DNA of 64,000 nt, taken from positions 24,285-88,284 of the forward strand of contig CAYZVO010000005.1 in NCBI GenBank assembly GCA_964481655.1, in the 5' to 3' direction. Below, in pieces: positions 32,928-40,490 of the stretch (position 1 is the stretch's first letter; the number at the start of each line of letters is the position of its first letter). Source of the DNA: CALDOK01 sp964481655. GTDB taxonomy: Bacteria > Myxococcota_A > UBA796 > JAFGLY01. A program made the translations under genes and the position numbers. The notes below the pieces were generated by a model that saw only the letters and a list, made by a program, of their open reading frames with translations, searched no databases and was not told where the DNA came from.

Positions 32928-34898
32928 TCACCAGCGCACATCCGGCGCGATCATGAAGAACACCGCGCCGGCGTCGGTGCCGTTGCTGTCCTCGCTGCGG
33001 GCACCGAAGGCCAGCTCGTGGCGGCCGTCCCCGGACAGGTCGGGCAGCAGGGCCAGGCTGGAGCCCAGCTCGGTGTCGCCGGTGACGGCGTAGAAGCGGG
33101 CGTCGGCGTCGGTCGCGTAGCGGGTCCCGCCGCCCATGGGGCCCAGCCAGAGGTAGGCGGAGCCCTCGTCGGCCGCGTACAGATCCGCGCCGGAGGCCCC
33201 GAAGAGGCCGTCGGCCAGGCCGTCCTGGTTCACATCACCGAAGGCCATGGAGCTCCCGAGCAGATCGCCGTCGACCTCGCCGATGATGCTGCCGTCCGAG
33301 CCGCCGCAGACGCACATGCTGCCGCTCTTGGGGCCCAGCATCAGGTAGACCCGGCCCTTCTCCTCGCCGTAGTCCCGGGCGGCCAGGAGCATGTCGCCGT
33401 AGCCGTCACCGTCGATGTCGGCGCGGGCCTCGACGGCGTAGCCGAGGTGGTCGTACTCGTAGCGGCCGTACATGGTGGCGGTGGCGTCGTCGGTGGTCAG
33501 CGCGCCGCTGGCGCCCTCGGTGAACAGGTAGACCTCGCCCTTCTCGTCGCTGTGGGCGTAGGGGGCGGCCACCATCCAGTCTGTGACGCCGTCGCCGTCC
33601 ACATCGCCGGCGCTGGCGACGTCCCAGCCCATGGCGTGGCCGGTGTCTTCGCCCTCGATGATGGTGTCGGCCTCCTCCAGCTGCAGGTTGCCCTCGGCGG
33701 GGTCGTGCACGAGCCAGGCGACGCCGGTCTCGTCGTCCCGGTACCAGCCGCCCACCAGCACGTCGGGGGTGCCGTCGCCGTCGAAGTCCCCGCCGGCCAC
33801 GGCCTGGCCGGTGCGGGTCAGCTCGCCGCCCACCAGGGTGGTGAGCGCGATGTCCTCGACCTCCAGGGCCCCCCGGGCGCTCGCGGGCACGATGAAGGCC
33901 GCGCCGGTCTGGCCCCAGGCCTCGGCGCCCAGCAGCAGGTCGGCGGCGCCGTCGCCGTCGGCGTCGGGCAGCCAGTCCACGTCCTGGCCGATGGAGGCGC
34001 CGGCGTCGGTGGTGGTGAGGGTCGCCAGGCCCCCGTCAGCGTTCGCGCTGCCGCCGTCCATGGGCAGGGCCGCGCTGGACCACAGGTAGACCGCGCCGCT
34101 GTCGGTGGCCCCGTCGTCGGCGTCGTTGGCGCCGATGAGCAGGTCGGCGACGCCGTCGCCGTCCACATCTCCGACCCGGGCCATGCTCGCGCCCAGGCGA
34201 TCGTCGGCCTCGAGGCCCAGCAGGGTGCCGTCGGGCTCGTCGACCCAGACCATGTCCACGTCACCGTCGCAGTCGTCGTCCTTGTCGTTGGTGCGGTCGA
34301 AGGCGCCGGGGTGGATGTCGGGGTCCTCGTCGTTGCAGTCGCCGCCCTCTTCGACGTACCCGCTGGGCTGGCTGCAGGCGGTGGCGGAGATCTCGGCGTC
34401 GCCGTAGCCGTCCTCGTCGGCGTCCTGGTACCAGGTGGCGGGATCCTCGATGTCGTCGTCATCGTGATCGACGGCGTCGTCGCAGTCGTCGTCCACGCCG
34501 TTGCAGACCTCGGCGGCGTCGGGGTGCACGGCGGGGTCGCTGTCGTCGCAGTCCTCGGCGTCGTCGACGAAGCCGCTGGGCTGCTCGCAGGCGGTGGTGG
34601 GGCTGTCGGGGTCTCCGAAGCCGTCGCCGTCGGCGTCCGCCCACCAGGCCAGCGCGCCCAGCGCGTCCCCGGGGTCGGTGAGCCCGTCGCAGTCGTCGTC
34701 CACGCCGTTGCAGCGCTCCTGGGCACCGGGGTTGATGGTCGCGTCGCCGTCGTCGCAGTCGAGCCCGGCGTTGGCGCAGGCCTCGCTGCCGTTCCCGTAG
34801 CCGTCCTGATCGATGTCCACGCAGGGGTCCGATCCCGCGGGGCAGCCGGTCGTCAGCAGGAGGATGAGGGCGGCGGCCGTGGGGTCGAGGGGCTTCAT
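32928..34898 (-). CDS. Lipoprotein with MopE repeats and FG-GAP/integrin-type beta-propeller repeats
   Basis: A 656-residue lipoprotein with lipobox LLTTGC at Cys19. The N-terminal third holds four MopE-type repeats (CNGVDDDCDG, DCDDSDPAVHPDA, WYQDADEDGYGD). The remainder is an FG-GAP propeller: repeated GDVDGDGVADLLIGA and DIDGDGYGDMLLAA blocks, each with calcium-loop DxDxDG spacing, alternating with SGAVYLW strands, about seven blades. Such proteins are calcium-stabilised, surface-exposed adhesin-like proteins. ATG at 34898 follows GGAGACGGAGTG and overlaps the stop of the upstream gene by 1 nt (TGATG), so it is the last gene of an operon with the Smr and HgcA-like genes. Confidence 0.8.
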   Translation of the reverse strand: MKPLDPTAAALILLLTTGCPAGSDPCVDIDQDGYGNGSEACANAGLDCDDGDATINPGAQERCNGVDDDCDGLTDPGDALGALAWWADADGDGFGDPDSPTTACEQPSGFVDDAEDCDDSDPAVHPDAAEVCNGVDDDCDDAVDHDDDDIEDPATWYQDADEDGYGDAEISATACSQPSGYVEEGGDCNDEDPDIHPGAFDRTNDKDDDCDGDVDMVWVDEPDGTLLGLEADDRLGASMARVGDVDGDGVADLLIGANDADDGATDSGAVYLWSSAALPMDGGSANADGGLATLTTTDAGASIGQDVDWLPDADGDGAADLLLGAEAWGQTGAAFIVPASARGALEVEDIALTTLVGGELTRTGQAVAGGDFDGDGTPDVLVGGWYRDDETGVAWLVHDPAEGNLQLEEADTIIEGEDTGHAMGWDVASAGDVDGDGVTDWMVAAPYAHSDEKGEVYLFTEGASGALTTDDATATMYGRYEYDHLGYAVEARADIDGDGYGDMLLAARDYGEEKGRVYLMLGPKSGSMCVCGGSDGSIIGEVDGDLLGSSMAFGDVNQDGLADGLFGASGADLYAADEGSAYLWLGPMGGGTRYATDADARFYAVTGDTELGSSLALLPDLSGDGRHELAFGARSEDSNGTDAGAVFFMIAPDVRW

Positions 34899-35449
34899 CA
34901 CTCCGTCTCCTTGCGTCGTCTCCACCACCGCCAGGCTACCACCAGGGCCACCACCGCCATGGGGATGAGGGTGAGGGGGGCCACGAAGGCCACCGCGGAC
35001 AGGAACACGGCGGCGATCAGCCAGAACAGCGGGCCCAGCTCTCCGGTGGCCCGCGCCGGTGCGCGCGCGGGGTCGACCACCAGGATCAGCGCACCGCTGC
35101 CGTTGGGGTGGTAGCTCCAGCCGTTTCGCTCGCAGAGCTTGCGCAGGGTCCCGGCGGTCACGTCCCCGAGCACCCCGGGGCCGATGCTGTGCTTGCCCAC
35201 GCCGGTGATGAAGCCCACGGCGCCGGTCTCGAGCCCGCCGGCCAGCTCGCCCACCAGCTTCACCGCCTGGCGGGCGCAGCGGGCGTTCAGATCGTGCAGG
35301 TCCACCTGGATCAGCTCACCCTCCGGCCTGACGTGGGTGCGCACCCGCCACGGGCGCTCCTCGGCCCACAGCAGCCCGTCGGCCTCGGCCTCGAGGGGCT
35401 CGAGCTGGCGGCGCAGCACGCCCAGATCCCGGCTGACGGCGTCGCTCAT
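34898..35449 (-). CDS. Membrane-anchored Smr-domain-like protein
   Basis: A 183-residue protein. Residues ~45-130 look like an Smr domain: VDLHDLNARCARQAVKLV resembles the DLHG motif with the following helix, and FITGVGKHSIGPGVL matches the GxGxHS-GxLR loop. Smr domains bind or nick DNA or RNA, and in eukaryotic forms cut mRNA. The C-terminal part holds two hydrophobic helices (FWLIAAVFLSAVAFVAPL and LIPMAVVALVVAW) followed by a basic tail, so the protein is anchored in the membrane. Starts with ATG overlapping the HgcA-like gene stop by 4 nt, strongly suggesting co-translation. The second DLHG Gly is Asp here, so activity is uncertain. Confidence 0.65.
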   Translation of the reverse strand: MSDAVSRDLGVLRRQLEPLEAEADGLLWAEERPWRVRTHVRPEGELIQVDLHDLNARCARQAVKLVGELAGGLETGAVGFITGVGKHSIGPGVLGDVTAGTLRKLCERNGWSYHPNGSGALILVVDPARAPARATGELGPLFWLIAAVFLSAVAFVAPLTLIPMAVVALVVAWRWWRRRKETE

Positions 35450-36531
35450 GGCCGCGGGACCCGCCGGCCCATCAGGTTGGCCCGGGTGCCGCGCAGGCGC
35501 TCCGGATCCCAGCCGGGGGCGAACCCCAGGGCGTCGCAGGGGCACTGGATGGCGCAGGCGGTGCAGGCCACGCAGGCCTCGGGGCGCGCGATCCGGACCG
35601 CGCCGCCTTCGTCCGCGAGCACCCCTGTGGGGCAGAGCTGGACACAGAGGCCGCAGCCGCTGCAGCGCCCGGCGTCCAGGGCGAGCGAGGCGCGCTTGTG
35701 GATCTCGTCCATGGTGGCCGGGGCGGTGGGCATGGTGCCCGCGATCTCGGCGGCGACGCCGAGCAGCGCGGCGAGGCACAGCCCCACCAGCCAGGCGCCC
35801 GCGGTGGGGGTCAGGGCCCCCAGCAGGGCCAGCGCCCCCAGCCCGAGACCCCCGGCCAGGGCGCCGAAGCCGGCCCCGCTGATCCACCGGGCCGGGCCCA
35901 CATACAGGACCCGCGGCACCGCCATGAACAGTGCCACGATCCCAGCGGGGACGGCGATCGCCAGGGCCAGCGCCAGGGTGGCGGAGCCGAGCCAGGCCGC
36001 CAGCGGGACCAGCGGCGCGGCGATGGAGAAGGACCAGGCCAGGGCCATCTCGACCCGGTCCCGCGGCGGGAAGCGCACCCGCTGCAGCGCCGAGGGAGTG
36101 GGGTTGCCGGCGTCCAGCCAGGTCGGAAGATCGTCCATGTGGACGGGGCCCCAGCGGACCGTCCAGCCCGTGGCCTGCTCGACCAGGCGGGCCTCGGCGC
36201 CCGGGGCGAGCATCGGAGGCAGCAGCACCGTGCGCGTGTGCACGCCGCCAGGGACGGCCTCGAGGGCGGCGATGACGTCCCGGTGGGTGAGGTGGCCTCC
36301 ACCGGCCGCGCACCACACGTTGATGCCCCGGCTGTCGGCCACCACCAGCCAGGCGCTCCTGCCCTGCAGGGCTCGGCGCAGGCGCCGCACGGTGAGGGTG
36401 AAGTTGCCGGTGAGCAGCACCGGGGCGTCCGGTCCGGGCTCGCCGACGGCGAAGGTGCCCGTCGGCGCCCGCCGCGGCAGGAAGCGCAGCAGGGTGTCGG
36501 TGAGGTCGGCGAGGAATCCGGGCGCGGGCAT
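35446..36531 (-). CDS. HgcA-like corrinoid membrane protein fused to a two-cluster ferredoxin (HgcAB-like)
   Basis: A 361-residue fusion. Residues ~25-165 match the corrinoid-binding domain of HgcA/CdhD: DAPVLLTGNFTLT, AWLVVADSRGINVWCAAGGG (residues 61-79, with Cys74 at the cap-helix position that ligates cobalt in HgcA), then LLPPML, GWTVRWGPVHMDDLP and RVRFPPRDRV. Residues ~165-275 form four to five membrane helices, the HgcA topology. Residues 290-330 are a ferredoxin with CSGCGLCVQLCP and CVACTACAIQCP, as in HgcB. In HgcA the motif ends CAAGK; here the Lys is Gly, and HgcB's C-terminal cysteine pair is absent. It heads an operon with the Smr and FG-GAP genes. Mercury methylation is not established; other methyl-corrinoid chemistry is possible. 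Confidence 0.82.
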   Translation of the reverse strand: MPAPGFLADLTDTLLRFLPRRAPTGTFAVGEPGPDAPVLLTGNFTLTVRRLRRALQGRSAWLVVADSRGINVWCAAGGGHLTHRDVIAALEAVPGGVHTRTVLLPPMLAPGAEARLVEQATGWTVRWGPVHMDDLPTWLDAGNPTPSALQRVRFPPRDRVEMALAWSFSIAAPLVPLAAWLGSATLALALAIAVPAGIVALFMAVPRVLYVGPARWISGAGFGALAGGLGLGALALLGALTPTAGAWLVGLCLAALLGVAAEIAGTMPTAPATMDEIHKRASLALDAGRCSGCGLCVQLCPTGVLADEGGAVRIARPEACVACTACAIQCPCDALGFAPGWDPERLRGTRANLMGRRVPRP

Positions 36532-36619
36532 GGTTCGATCAGGCTACCCCGTGCGCCGTTCGCAGGCTTCTTGGCCAGGAGCCCTCCAACAGCCCCCTCC
36601 ACGAACCGATGGGCCTGTC

Positions 36620-36868
36620 ATGAAGACGGAGATCATCGCAGTGATCCGCCAGATCCTGGCGGACTCCCTGGAACTGAGCGGGGTGCCGGTGGGCCCGGAG
36701 ACCCGCTTCCTCGAGGATCTCGAGCTGGACTCGCTGCGCTCCATGGCGCTGCTGGCGGCCCTGGCCGAGCGCCTCGAGCTGCGCATCGATCCCATGGAGA
36801 CCGTGGGCCTCGAGACCGTGGGCGAGCTGGCCGAGCTGCTCGCCTGGAAGCTGGAGCGGAAGGCCTAG
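36620..36868 (+). CDS. Acyl carrier protein
   Basis: An 82-residue acyl carrier protein with four-helix pattern and the phosphopantetheine attachment Ser in LELDSLRSM (DSL motif). Length and acidity (many Glu/Asp, start MKTEIIAVIRQIL) are typical. ATG at 36620. It lies back to back with the fatty-acyl-AMP ligase and near an SPT-like gene, so it probably carries the acyl chain for that pathway rather than bulk fatty acid synthesis. It shares its 3' end with the ligase gene, where the assembly is poor, so the true distance is uncertain. Confidence 0.9.
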   Translation: MKTEIIAVIRQILADSLELSGVPVGPETRFLEDLELDSLRSMALLAALAERLELRIDPMETVGLETVGELAELLAWKLERKA

Positions 36869-38766
36869 CCCTTCCCCAGCGCGGCGCGGGCCCGCCCCCC
36901 CCGGCCGCGGGCGGCCGGCGGGCCCGGCCGCCGCGGGCCCCCCCCCCCCCCCGGCCCCCNNNNNNNNNNGACGCGGGCGCGGACGCCCTCCCCCCCCCCC
37001 CGCGGGGCCCCCAGCGCCGCGAGATCGGCGCTGCCGTCCGGTGGCACCTCGTCGAGGGGAACGCCCAGCGCCTGGGCCACGAAGCCGCGCTGGCAGGGCC
37101 GGCGCTGCAGCTTGCCCGAGCTGGTCTTGGGCACGGTCTTGGGGGCCACGACGGCCACGTGCCCCACTCGGCAGCCAGTGTGCCGGGTCACCCGGGTGCT
37201 GACGTCGGCGGCGATGGCGCGCATTCGCGCGGGATCGTCCTCGCGGCTCTCCACCACGATCACCACCAGGGTGTCGGCCTGGTCGATGTCGTGTACGCCG
37301 AAGGCGACCGCGCAGCCGGCCCGCACATCGAGCACCTCCCCCGCGGCCTCCTCGAGGTCCTGGGGGTGGAACTTGCGGCCCTCGGCGATGATGACGTCCT
37401 TGCTGCGCCCGGTGACGAACAGCTCGCCATCGGCCAGGTAGCCCAGGTCTCCGGTCTGCAGCCAGCCGTCGACGAAGGCCTCGTCGGTGGCCGTGGGGTT
37501 GCGGAAGTAGCCGTCGCTCAGGGAGGCGCCCCGCAGCACCACGTGGCCCTGCTGGTGGTCGGGCAGGGGCTGGCCCTGGTCATCCACGACCATCAGCTCG
37601 GTGCCGATCACCGCACGGCCGACCCCCACCAGGCGGCGGGTGGTCGCGGTGGTCGGCCCGGCGAGCACGGCGAGGCCCTCCCGATCGAGGCGCTCTCGAT
37701 CGACGCGGTGGGTGGTCGGCGGCGCGTCGGGATCGGGGCAGGTGGCGATCAGGCTGGTCTCCGCCAGCCCGTACACCGGCATGAAGCAGTCCGGGTCGAA
37801 CCCCACCGGCGCCATGCGGGCGGCGAAGCGGTCCATCAGGTCGGCGGAGATGGGCTCGGCGCCGTGGTAGCAGACCCGCACGCAGGACAGATCGAGCCCG
37901 TCGGGCAGGGGCTGGTCGCCCAGGCGTCGCAGCAGGTAGCCGTAGGCGAAGTTCGGGGCGACGGTGATGGTGGCCCGCCCGTCTGAGACCGAGCGCAGCC
38001 ACAGCAGTGGTTCCCGGAGGAAGTCCTGGGGCCCCATCATCCAGACGGGCACCGCGAAGGCCAGGGGCAGGAGCATCATGCCGATGAGGCCCATGTCGTG
38101 GTACAGCGGCAGCCAGTGGTTCATGCGGTCGTCGGGGCGGTAGCCCATGGGCCGTCCGGCGGCCTCGAGGTTGGCGAGCAGGGCGCCGTGGCTGACGACC
38201 ACGCCCTTGGGGCGGCCGGTGCTCCCGGAGGTGTACTGGATGAGCGCCGTGTCCCGCGGCCCGAGGGCCGGGATCGCCAGCTCGGTGCTGGCCTCGTCTT
38301 CGACGCGATCCCAGGGCAGCAGGATCAGGTCCCGCTTCAGCCCGGCCGCCAGCTTCTGGGCCACGAACCCCAGGCGCCCGTCGCAGATCAGCACGTCGGC
38401 CCGGGCGTCCTCCACCAGGCGTCGCTGCCGCAGCAGGTAGCCCTTCAGGGCCCCCAGGCTGGGGGGCGGGTACATGGGCACCGGCACGCCCCCGGCGTAG
38501 AGCACGCCGAAGAACGCCAGGATCAGCTCCGGACAGGTGGGGAAGAGCAGGACCACCCGAGCCCCGGGGGCCAGGCCCCGCGCCTGCAGCACGCCGCCCA
38601 CCTGCAGGGCGCCCCGGTGGAGGGCCCCGTAGGACAGGGGGGCCCCCTCGTGGAAGGTTGCGAACCTGCGCTCGGGGTGGACTGCGGCGTGGTCCTGGAG
38701 CAGCGCGACGATGGTCTCGACCCCGCCGGGGGTCATGCTGTCCGCGAAGCGGTAGCGGCTGCTCAC
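36865..38766 (-). CDS. Fatty-acyl-AMP ligase (C-terminal end damaged by an assembly gap)
   Basis: An adenylate-forming enzyme of ~580 well-supported residues. Motifs: YTSGSTGRPKGVV (P-loop), YHGAEPIS, PVYGLAETSL, GWLQTGDLGYL and, near the C-terminus, GRSKDVII and KTSSGKLQRR with the catalytic Lys. The overall sequence resembles FAAL-type ligases that form acyl-AMP and pass it to an ACP rather than to CoA. GTG at 38766 overlaps the receiver gene stop by 4 nt. The last ~50 codons (36865-37015) are low-complexity C/G runs around ten N, so the true end is unknown. The nearby ACP is a likely acceptor. Confidence 0.8.
   Translation of the reverse strand: MSSRYRFADSMTPGGVETIVALLQDHAAVHPERRFATFHEGAPLSYGALHRGALQVGGVLQARGLAPGARVVLLFPTCPELILAFFGVLYAGGVPVPMYPPPSLGALKGYLLRQRRLVEDARADVLICDGRLGFVAQKLAAGLKRDLILLPWDRVEDEASTELAIPALGPRDTALIQYTSGSTGRPKGVVVSHGALLANLEAAGRPMGYRPDDRMNHWLPLYHDMGLIGMMLLPLAFAVPVWMMGPQDFLREPLLWLRSVSDGRATITVAPNFAYGYLLRRLGDQPLPDGLDLSCVRVCYHGAEPISADLMDRFAARMAPVGFDPDCFMPVYGLAETSLIATCPDPDAPPTTHRVDRERLDREGLAVLAGPTTATTRRLVGVGRAVIGTELMVVDDQGQPLPDHQQGHVVLRGASLSDGYFRNPTATDEAFVDGWLQTGDLGYLADGELFVTGRSKDVIIAEGRKFHPQDLEEAAGEVLDVRAGCAVAFGVHDIDQADTLVVIVVESREDDPARMRAIAADVSTRVTRHTGCRVGHVAVVAPKTVPKTSSGKLQRRPCQRGFVAQALGVPLDEVPPDGSADLAALGAPRGGGEGVRARVXXXXGPGGGGGPRRPGPPAARGRGGRARAALGKG
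36960..36969. other. Assembly gap (10 N) inside degraded C-rich sequence
   Basis: Ten N flanked by runs of C and G (about 36880-37015) unlike any coding sequence here. It falls at the 3' end of the ligase gene, so neither that gene's C-terminus nor its distance to the ACP gene can be trusted. Confidence 0.97.
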
Positions 38767-39146
38767 TCCTCGGCCTCCGCCAGCAGCTGGACCACCCGCT
38801 CCACCAGGACCACCGGGTCGAAGGGCTTGGTCATGAACTCGTCCGCGCCCAGCGCGAGCATGCGGCTGCGGTCCTCCTCGTGGGGGGAGGCGGTCAGGGC
38901 GATGATGCGGATGTGATCGGTGTGCGCGTCTTCCTTGAGGCGCTTGCAGACCTCGAAGCCGTTCATGCGCGGCAGGTCGAGGTCCAGGATCACCACCGGT
39001 GGCGCCTGATCGAGCAGCAGGTCCAGGGCTTCGACGCCGTCCCCGCTGACGACGGTCTCGAAGCCTTCCTTGCGGAACAGGAAGGCGAGCGCGCGGGCCA
39101 TCACGTACTCGTCCTCGACGATGAGGATGCGCTTGTCGGTGCTCAT
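38763..39146 (-). CDS. Single-domain response regulator (CheY-like receiver)
   Basis: A 127-residue receiver with no output domain. The acidic pocket is EDE near residue 11, the phosphoacceptor Asp is in ILDLDLPRMNG, the Thr is in IALTAS and the Lys in MTKPFDP, so it should be phosphorylatable. It overlaps the HD-GYP gene (ATGA) upstream and the ligase gene downstream by 4 nt each, with a histidine kinase also in the operon. It probably acts as phospho-relay or by protein binding to the HD-GYP partner or the kinase. Confidence 0.93.
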   Translation of the reverse strand: MSTDKRILIVEDEYVMARALAFLFRKEGFETVVSGDGVEALDLLLDQAPPVVILDLDLPRMNGFEVCKRLKEDAHTDHIRIIALTASPHEEDRSRMLALGADEFMTKPFDPVVLVERVVQLLAEAEE

Positions 39147-40477
39147 GGTGCTCTCTCGGCTGTGGGGGCGTCGTGGGTGACCCAGGGCAGGTCCGTGAGG
39201 AAGAGGGCGAAGCTCTCTCGGGGCATGACGCGGTCGATGAAGACGCGGACGGTCTGGGGATCGAACTGGTTGCCTGCGCCGGCCTCGAGCTCGTTGCGGA
39301 CCTCATCAACGGAGCGCTCGGGGCGGTGGGTGCGGCGGGACAGCATGGCGTCCACGGCGTCGGCGACGGCCAGGATGCGGCAGTTCAGGGGGATGCGGTC
39401 GGCGGCCAGGCCGTCGGGGTAGCCCTTGCCGTCCCAGCGCTCGTGGTGGTGGCGGACCATGCGGGCCAGCTCGTCGTGGTAGCGATTGGAGGCCAGGATG
39501 TCGGCCCCCGAGGTGGTGTGGTCCTGGATCGCCTGGCGCTCCGGCACCGTCAGGCTGCCGCGCCGGGACATGACGGCGTCGTGGACGGCGGCCATGCCCA
39601 GGTCATGCAGCAGGCCTCCCAGCTGCAGGGCGTCGAGGGTGTCCGTGTCCAGGTCCATGGCCTCGCCGATGGAGCGGGCCAGCGTGGCGACCCGCCGGGC
39701 GTGGCCTCGCCGATAGGGATGCTTGGCCTCCACCGCCGCGGCCAGGGCCCGGACCGGACCCAGCAGGGCGGCGTGTTCGTCTCGGCCCAGGCCGTCCTGC
39801 CGCTCGGCGAGCCGGGCCATGATCATGGCGGCCTGCAGGATCTTCTTGTCCTGGGCCGAGCGCAGCTCGCGGCCCCCTGCCAGGATCAGGGTGCCCAACC
39901 AGCTGCCGTCCTGGAACAGGGGCACCCGGCGCTCATCGGCCGGCCTTGGGGGCTGGGTCTCCGCCTCCCAGGTGTAGGCCGGCGCCTGGCCCTGCTCCAG
40001 GATCAGGGCCGCCCGGTGGGCCCCGAGCAGCTCGGCGCTGCGGCGCAGCACCGTCCCATAGACGGACGCGGGCTCGAGCTGGCCGCCCAGCTGGGCTCCC
40101 AGGCCGTAGAAGAAGCCCAGGTGCTCGTAGCTGTCCACCAGCTCGGAGCAGATCTCGTCCTCGCGGTGCTCGGACTGCACGCGCTCATCGAGGATGGCCA
40201 CGATCAGCTCCAGGGTGGCCCTGGCCTGCTGAGCGGTCTCCTGGGGGGTGGACAGCTCCACCTCCATGAGGGGCTCTCCGCGGTCCTCGACCCAGCCCCT
40301 CAGGGCGTCGGTCCAGCGGGGTTCGGTGGTGGTCCGCCGAGGCAGCGCCAGCAGCTGCTCGCCGTCCTCGTCCCACAGGCGCAGCTTGCTGCCGGTGGCG
40401 AGCACCACGCAGCGCAGCTGTCGGAGGACCGACGGCACGGCGATGATCAGGCGGGGTGACAGCGATCGATCGGTCAC
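39143..40477 (-). CDS. HD-GYP domain phosphodiesterase-like protein with GAF-like N-terminal region
   Basis: A 444-residue protein. Residues ~110-230 look like a GAF sensor domain (YEHLGFFYGLGAQLG). Residues ~245-420 are HD-GYP: GHARRVATLARSIG, GGLLHDLGMAAVHD (HD), and HHHERWDGKGYPDGL with the GYP motif, plus RILAVADAVDAM. HD-GYP proteins hydrolyse cyclic di-GMP. No receiver is fused, but the free receiver gene follows with a 4-nt overlap. GTG start at 40477; 13 nt from the upstream histidine kinase stop. It could tie c-di-GMP level to the acyl-lipid genes of the same operon; that is inference. Confidence 0.9.
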   Translation of the reverse strand: MTDRSLSPRLIIAVPSVLRQLRCVVLATGSKLRLWDEDGEQLLALPRRTTTEPRWTDALRGWVEDRGEPLMEVELSTPQETAQQARATLELIVAILDERVQSEHREDEICSELVDSYEHLGFFYGLGAQLGGQLEPASVYGTVLRRSAELLGAHRAALILEQGQAPAYTWEAETQPPRPADERRVPLFQDGSWLGTLILAGGRELRSAQDKKILQAAMIMARLAERQDGLGRDEHAALLGPVRALAAAVEAKHPYRRGHARRVATLARSIGEAMDLDTDTLDALQLGGLLHDLGMAAVHDAVMSRRGSLTVPERQAIQDHTTSGADILASNRYHDELARMVRHHHERWDGKGYPDGLAADRIPLNCRILAVADAVDAMLSRRTHRPERSVDEVRNELEAGAGNQFDPQTVRVFIDRVMPRESFALFLTDLPWVTHDAPTAERAP

Positions 40478-40490
40478 GTCGCGGCCCTCC

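Noticed and set aside
35446..36531. Plain ferredoxin or polyferredoxin annotation
   Set aside because: The N-terminal 160 residues match the HgcA corrinoid domain including NVWCAAG, so the ferredoxin part is only the C-terminal domain.
36500..36970. Long + strand frame covering the HgcA-like gene and the ligase end
   Set aside because: Antisense shadow; the minus strand carries clear corrinoid, membrane and ferredoxin motifs and the ACP uses a different frame.
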